Shown one piece after another: positions 60,972 through 64,000 of a stretch of 64,000 bases of DNA (within the stretch, counting starts at the first letter, position 1; every line of letters starts with the position of its first letter). The notes under the pieces are model-generated. The model ran no database searches and was not told where the DNA came from. It saw only the letters and a list, made by a program, of their open reading frames with translations. The stretch covers positions 434,001 to 498,000 of the forward strand of contig CAVOTH010000004.1 of assembly GCA_963699085.1 (NCBI GenBank), given 5' to 3'. The stretch is from Bog-756 sp963699085. GTDB taxonomy: Bacteria > Actinomycetota > Acidimicrobiia > Acidimicrobiales > RAAP-2. Both the position numbers and the translations under genes were made by a program.

Positions 60972-61934
60972 TCAGGCAGCCTCGTGGGCGGCCTCGAGCA
61001 CGTCATTGACGGCCAGGATCTCGAGCGCCTCTGCCTCGGCTTGGCGAACCTTGCGGACGCCGATGCCCATGCGCTCGGCCGTCGTCTGCAGTGATGCCGG
61101 ATCGCTGCCGTCAAATCCGAAGCGGTGGCGGATGACTTCGCGCTGGAGGTCGGAGAGCCGATCCACGGCCTGACGGACCAGGTCGAGCGTGAGCTCCACG
61201 GCGATCTCGTCTTCGAAGTCGCTCTGGTCGGTCGAGACCAGGTCACCGAGCGTGGCTGTGGAGTCGGTGGCGGCGGGCTGGTCGAGGCTGGCCACGACCC
61301 GCGCCGCCTTGGACAGATCAGTCCGGACTGTGGCCGTGGTGTTGGTGGCTTCGTCGAGCTCGGCGTCGGTCGGCGGGCGCTGCAGTTGATGGGTGAGCTC
61401 CCACAGTGCGGCGTCGACCTGCTGGTTGCGCTCGGCCACCTCCATCGGAAGGCGAATGGTGCGCCCGTGCTGCTGGACAGCGCGCTGCAGTGCCTGGCGG
61501 ATCCACCAGGTTGCGTACGTGGAGAACCGGAAGCCCCGCTCCCAGTCGAACTTGTCCACGGCCCGCATCAGTCCGAAGGTACCTTCCTGGATGAGGTCGG
61601 GAAGGTCGACACCGCGGTCCTGGTAGCGGCGGGCCCAGTGGACGACGAGGCGGAGGTTGGCCGCCACCATCTCCCGGCGGGCTTCGTCGTCGCCGACTGC
61701 GACCCGCTTGGCCAGCTCGGTCTGTGCGTCGTGGTCGGGAAGCGGATGGTGGTCGAGGTCCCGCAGGAACAGGCCCAGGCTGTCTGCGTCCGATCCGCGA
61801 TTGCGATTGGCAGCCGCCTTGGCCGTGGTGCTCGGGGAGCCGGCGGCCGGAGCCGTGCGGACCTTGGCGTTCGAGGGCTTGCCGTTCGAGGGCGCGGCTG
61901 CCTGATTCTTCGCTGATGCCGTGCGGGTGGTCAT
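60972..61934 (-). CDS. RNA polymerase sigma factor, sigma-70 family (group 2-like)
   Basis: This 320-residue sigma factor has region 1.2 (LGLFLRDLDHHPLPDHDAQT) and region 2 (REMVAANLRLVVHWARRYQD with LPDLIQEGTFGLMRAVDKFD and GFRFSTYATWWIRQALQRAV). Region 3 (GRTIRLPMEVAERNQQVDAA) and region 4 follow, ending in AERMGIGVRKVRQAEAEALE. Region 4.2 departs from the primary-sigma consensus, so an alternative sigma of the SigB/HrdB-like group is likelier than the housekeeping factor. The ATG at 61934 follows AAGGAGAGGG. The first 55 residues are Ala/Thr/Lys-rich. It diverges from the phosphatase gene. Confidence 0.93.
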   Translation of the reverse strand: MTTRTASAKNQAAAPSNGKPSNAKVRTAPAAGSPSTTAKAAANRNRGSDADSLGLFLRDLDHHPLPDHDAQTELAKRVAVGDDEARREMVAANLRLVVHWARRYQDRGVDLPDLIQEGTFGLMRAVDKFDWERGFRFSTYATWWIRQALQRAVQQHGRTIRLPMEVAERNQQVDAALWELTHQLQRPPTDAELDEATNTTATVRTDLSKAARVVASLDQPAATDSTATLGDLVSTDQSDFEDEIAVELTLDLVRQAVDRLSDLQREVIRHRFGFDGSDPASLQTTAERMGIGVRKVRQAEAEALEILAVNDVLEAAHEAA

Positions 61935-62068
61935 CCCTCTCCTTGTCCTGGTCGATAGCCCTTCATGGTGTGCAACGCCCGCAACCGGCCGTACATTCCA
62001 GCCTGGACCGGGGAATCGGTGCAATAGGCGGCTTGCGCTACGGGTATTCGTAGTGATCGGCTGCACGG

Positions 62069-62638
62069 ATGACCACTTACCCCCCCCGGGTCGTTCTAAT
62101 CCGCCACGGTGAGACGGCCTGGAGCCGGGATCGCCGCCACACCGGGCGTACCGATATCCCGCTCATTCCGGCGGGGGAGGCCGAGGCGGTCGCCCTCGCC
62201 CCCCGCCTCGCCGATTGGAAGTTCAGTCGGGTTCTGGTCAGCCCCCTCACCCGGGCCAGGGAGACGGCGGACCTGGCCGGGCTCGAACGGACGGAGGTCA
62301 CCCCGGATCTGATGGAGTGGGACTACGGCGACTACGAGGGGCGCACCACGTCGGCCATCCGGGAAGACCGGCCGGGCTGGGACCTGTTCGCCGATGGCGT
62401 CCCCGGGGGTGAGACCCTCAGCCAAGTGGCCACCCGGACGGATCGGGTGATCGCCGCCATCCGAGCCGGGACCGGTGACGTGGCCTGCGTGGCCCACGCC
62501 CACGTGCTGCGGGTCCTGGCGGTGCGTTGGCTGGGTGTGGACCCGGTTGCCGCCCGCTACCTGACGCTGGGGCCGGCATCGATCAGCGTGCTCGGATGGG
62601 AACGCGAGCAGGCGGTCGTCGACCACTGGAATACCTGA
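62069..62638 (+). CDS. Histidine phosphatase family protein
   Basis: This 189-residue phosphoglycerate-mutase-like phosphatase has the catalytic LIRHGETAWSRDRRHTGRTD at residues 10-29, LVSPLTRARETADLAG, MEWDYGDYEG (the acidic residue motif) and CVAHAHVLRVLAVRWLG (second catalytic His). The substrate is unknown; the MEWDYGxYEG form is typical of broad-specificity or acid phosphatases. The ATG at 62069 is used. A small inverted repeat CTACG-N6-CGTAG (62038-62053) lies upstream. It shares a 134-bp divergent control region with the sigma factor gene. Confidence 0.92.
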   Translation: MTTYPPRVVLIRHGETAWSRDRRHTGRTDIPLIPAGEAEAVALAPRLADWKFSRVLVSPLTRARETADLAGLERTEVTPDLMEWDYGDYEGRTTSAIREDRPGWDLFADGVPGGETLSQVATRTDRVIAAIRAGTGDVACVAHAHVLRVLAVRWLGVDPVAARYLTLGPASISVLGWEREQAVVDHWNT

Positions 62639-62719
62639 ACGGGGAGCCCACAGTGGAATGACCCGTGCTGTTCGCGCCGACCGGGGAATGTTCCGGCCCG
62701 ACCGGGTCGGTGGCGGGGC

Positions 62720-63865
62720 TCACCCACCTCCCCGCTCGGGTTCCATGGGGATGGCACGGGGGCCTTGAGGCACCCCGGTCGGCCGGCGGTCCAGCGGCCG
62801 GCTCGGCTCGAGTGACTCCCCCCGGAACAGCCGCCGGGGTCCGGTCCACTTGGCCGGAGGTGCGTTGTACTTGGCCGCCACGGCGTAGGCGGTGGACTCG
62901 TAGTTGACCCGCCAACCCCGGAAATGGGCCCATGCCTCGTCCGCCGGGCGGGAGGTGGCGAACCCGACCGCCACCAATCGGTCCCGGGCTTGGTTGAACT
63001 GCGCTTCGGTGAGGACGAGGGGGTCGTCGGGCTGGGGATCGGGATCAAAGGGGATGCGGGTGGCCTGGGCGATGTCGCGTAGGCAGGTGAAGCCCATCCG
63101 GATGCACATCCGGGCTTCCATGGGAGCACCGTCGGGGTCTATGGAGAGTAAGAGCGCTCCTGCGTCCATCACGGCGATGAGGCTCACGATCCACGAGTTC
63201 AGCAAACGGGGGGACCGCAGATACAGGAGTGACGGGTAGGTGGTGTGGCTCTCGGCGACGTCGGCGGCCCAGCGCTCCCACTCGGCGAACAGGTTGGGGA
63301 GGTTGTCCACCGATCCGACCAGTTGGTGACGGATCAGGAGCTCCGGCCCCCAGGCGGGGGCCCCGGCCCGGCTCTCGAGCAGTGTCACCAGCGTCTCACG
63401 ACGGTTGTAGGCGGCATAGAGGGTGGGGAGATAGGCGATCTGGAGGGCGACGAGGACCAAACCGGTAGCGGCGGCCACGAAGTCGACCACCTTCGAGCCC
63501 TCGCCGTGGGACAGGGTGAACCCGAGTGTGAAGACCGAAGAGCCCGCCTCGGAGAAGGCCTGGGCCATGGTCTGGCTCCCGATTCCCCAGTTGATCAGGG
63601 TGAACCCGAGCACGGCCATGGCCAGCCACGTCGTCAGGAGGACGATAAGGGCGACCGGTTCGCTCAGGGCCAGCACCTTGTCCTGGGAGGCGAAGGTCCG
63701 GGGGAGAAGGGCGAGGCGCCGGAACAACCCCCGCACCGCCATCATCGGATAGGTCAGTCGACTGGTGGCCGCCCGAGGGACGATCAACACGGTCAGGACG
63801 CTGTAGGCGTCGGCCAGGAGCACGACGACACCCATGACCAGCACGACCAGGCGCAGAGCGGTCAC
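62720..63865 (-). CDS. Membrane protein with two-TM ion-channel-like core
   Basis: This 381-residue protein has an N-terminal TM (LVVLVMGVVVLLADAYSVLTVLIV) and then TM segment EPVALIVLLTTWLAMAVLGFTLI. A pore-loop-like GSSVFTLGFTLSHGEG and TM VVDFVAAATGLVLVALQIAYL follow, resembling the potassium-channel (ion_trans_2) layout but without a TxGYG filter. The 220-residue C-terminal part is cytosolic and uncharacterised (LLESRAGAPAWGPELLIRHQ, WERWAADVAESHTTYPSLLYLRSP). GTG at 63865 is the likely start. It lies 19 nt after the stop of the partial gene upstream. Confidence 0.7.
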   Translation of the reverse strand: MTALRLVVLVMGVVVLLADAYSVLTVLIVPRAATSRLTYPMMAVRGLFRRLALLPRTFASQDKVLALSEPVALIVLLTTWLAMAVLGFTLINWGIGSQTMAQAFSEAGSSVFTLGFTLSHGEGSKVVDFVAAATGLVLVALQIAYLPTLYAAYNRRETLVTLLESRAGAPAWGPELLIRHQLVGSVDNLPNLFAEWERWAADVAESHTTYPSLLYLRSPRLLNSWIVSLIAVMDAGALLLSIDPDGAPMEARMCIRMGFTCLRDIAQATRIPFDPDPQPDDPLVLTEAQFNQARDRLVAVGFATSRPADEAWAHFRGWRVNYESTAYAVAAKYNAPPAKWTGPRRLFRGESLEPSRPLDRRPTGVPQGPRAIPMEPERGGG

Positions 63866-63884
63866 AGCCCGGTGACGAGGCGGA

Positions 63885-64000
63885 TCAGACGACCACGTCG
63901 CGCGCCGCGGGCGCCCGGCCCTGGGCGCGGGCGACCATGTCCGCCAGGTTGAACGACTCGAGGTGGGTGCGCATGTGCTCGCCCACGTCGGCCCACACGG
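63885..64000 (-). CDS. Partial gene, C-terminal end only
   Basis: An open frame reads in from the right edge and ends in TGA (63885-63887), encoding the last 37 residues, with VWADVGEHMRTHLESFNLAD followed by MVARAQGRAPAARDVVV. I do not recognise the family from this fragment. It is on the same strand as the channel-like gene and 19 nt upstream of it, so they are probably co-transcribed. Confidence 0.5.
   Translation of the reverse strand, partial: VWADVGEHMRTHLESFNLADMVARAQGRAPAARDVVV

Overview
This is a 64 kb stretch of high-G+C chromosome from an actinobacterium, most likely of the class Acidimicrobiia. The class is inferred from the overall protein flavour and gene order and is not proven. 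Supporting signs are an actinobacterial LexA box (CGAAC-N4-GTTCG), a lexA / LysM division-inhibitor / nrdR block, a division and cell-wall cluster with SepF, YggT and DivIVA downstream of ftsZ, frequent GTG starts, many 4-nt GTGA/ATGA overlaps, and many TAnnnT -10 boxes only 6 to 10 nt upstream of a start codon (leaderless-type promoters).

Layout. 1-5300: a large membrane protein with a kinase-like domain, a HAD phosphatase, an enoyl-CoA hydratase and a 1-Cys peroxiredoxin. 5500-10000: rpsO, pnp and an M16 protease. 10100-16700: dapB, two TetR regulators, a ferritin-like diiron protein, dapA and RNase J. 16800-22500: ftsK, a D,D-carboxypeptidase, thrB and queF. 22500-32100: a DUF222/HNH endonuclease, then miaB, miaA, dapF, hflX, dapC, dapD and dapE. 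32200-40800: an aldo/keto reductase, the SOS block (lexA, LysM protein, nrdR), a PIG-L deacetylase, dinB, a DUF3040 protein, a ROK kinase, a small conserved protein, an HNH nuclease and a lipoate-ligase-like protein. 41100-58400: the dcw cluster mraZ-rsmH-ftsL-ftsI-murE-mraY-ftsW-murG-murC-murB-ftsQ-ftsZ-pgeF-yggS-sepF-yggT-divIVA. 58600-64000: a DksA/TraR protein with a histone-H1-like tail, lspA, rluD, a sigma-70 factor, a histidine phosphatase, a two-TM channel-like protein and the 3' end of one further gene. No tRNA, rRNA, CRISPR array, insertion sequence or prophage was seen.

How it works together. Six genes of the succinylase route to meso-diaminopimelate (dapB, dapA, dapF, dapC, dapD, dapE) lie within 22 kb, and murE carries the DNPR-type motif that selects meso-DAP, so the window links precursor supply to peptidoglycan assembly and septation. 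FtsK, RNase J, PNPase, MiaA/MiaB and HflX add chromosome segregation and RNA metabolism. The lexA region holds three LexA boxes facing a LysM protein of the ChiZ/DivS position, a DNA-damage brake on division.

Two cautions. (1) At least 14 single-base insertions disrupt otherwise well-conserved genes (dapA, RNase J, ftsK, the D,D-carboxypeptidase, the HNH gene, dapD, murC, yggT), most of them between 14.5 and 24 kb. All are +1, which looks like insertion-type sequencing or assembly error rather than gene decay. Those genes are annotated as single loci across the shift. (2) murF and murD are absent from their usual places in the dcw cluster.

The most unusual sequence-level signal is a set of short tandem duplications (17-24 nt) that copy the last codons of a gene, sometimes including its stop codon.
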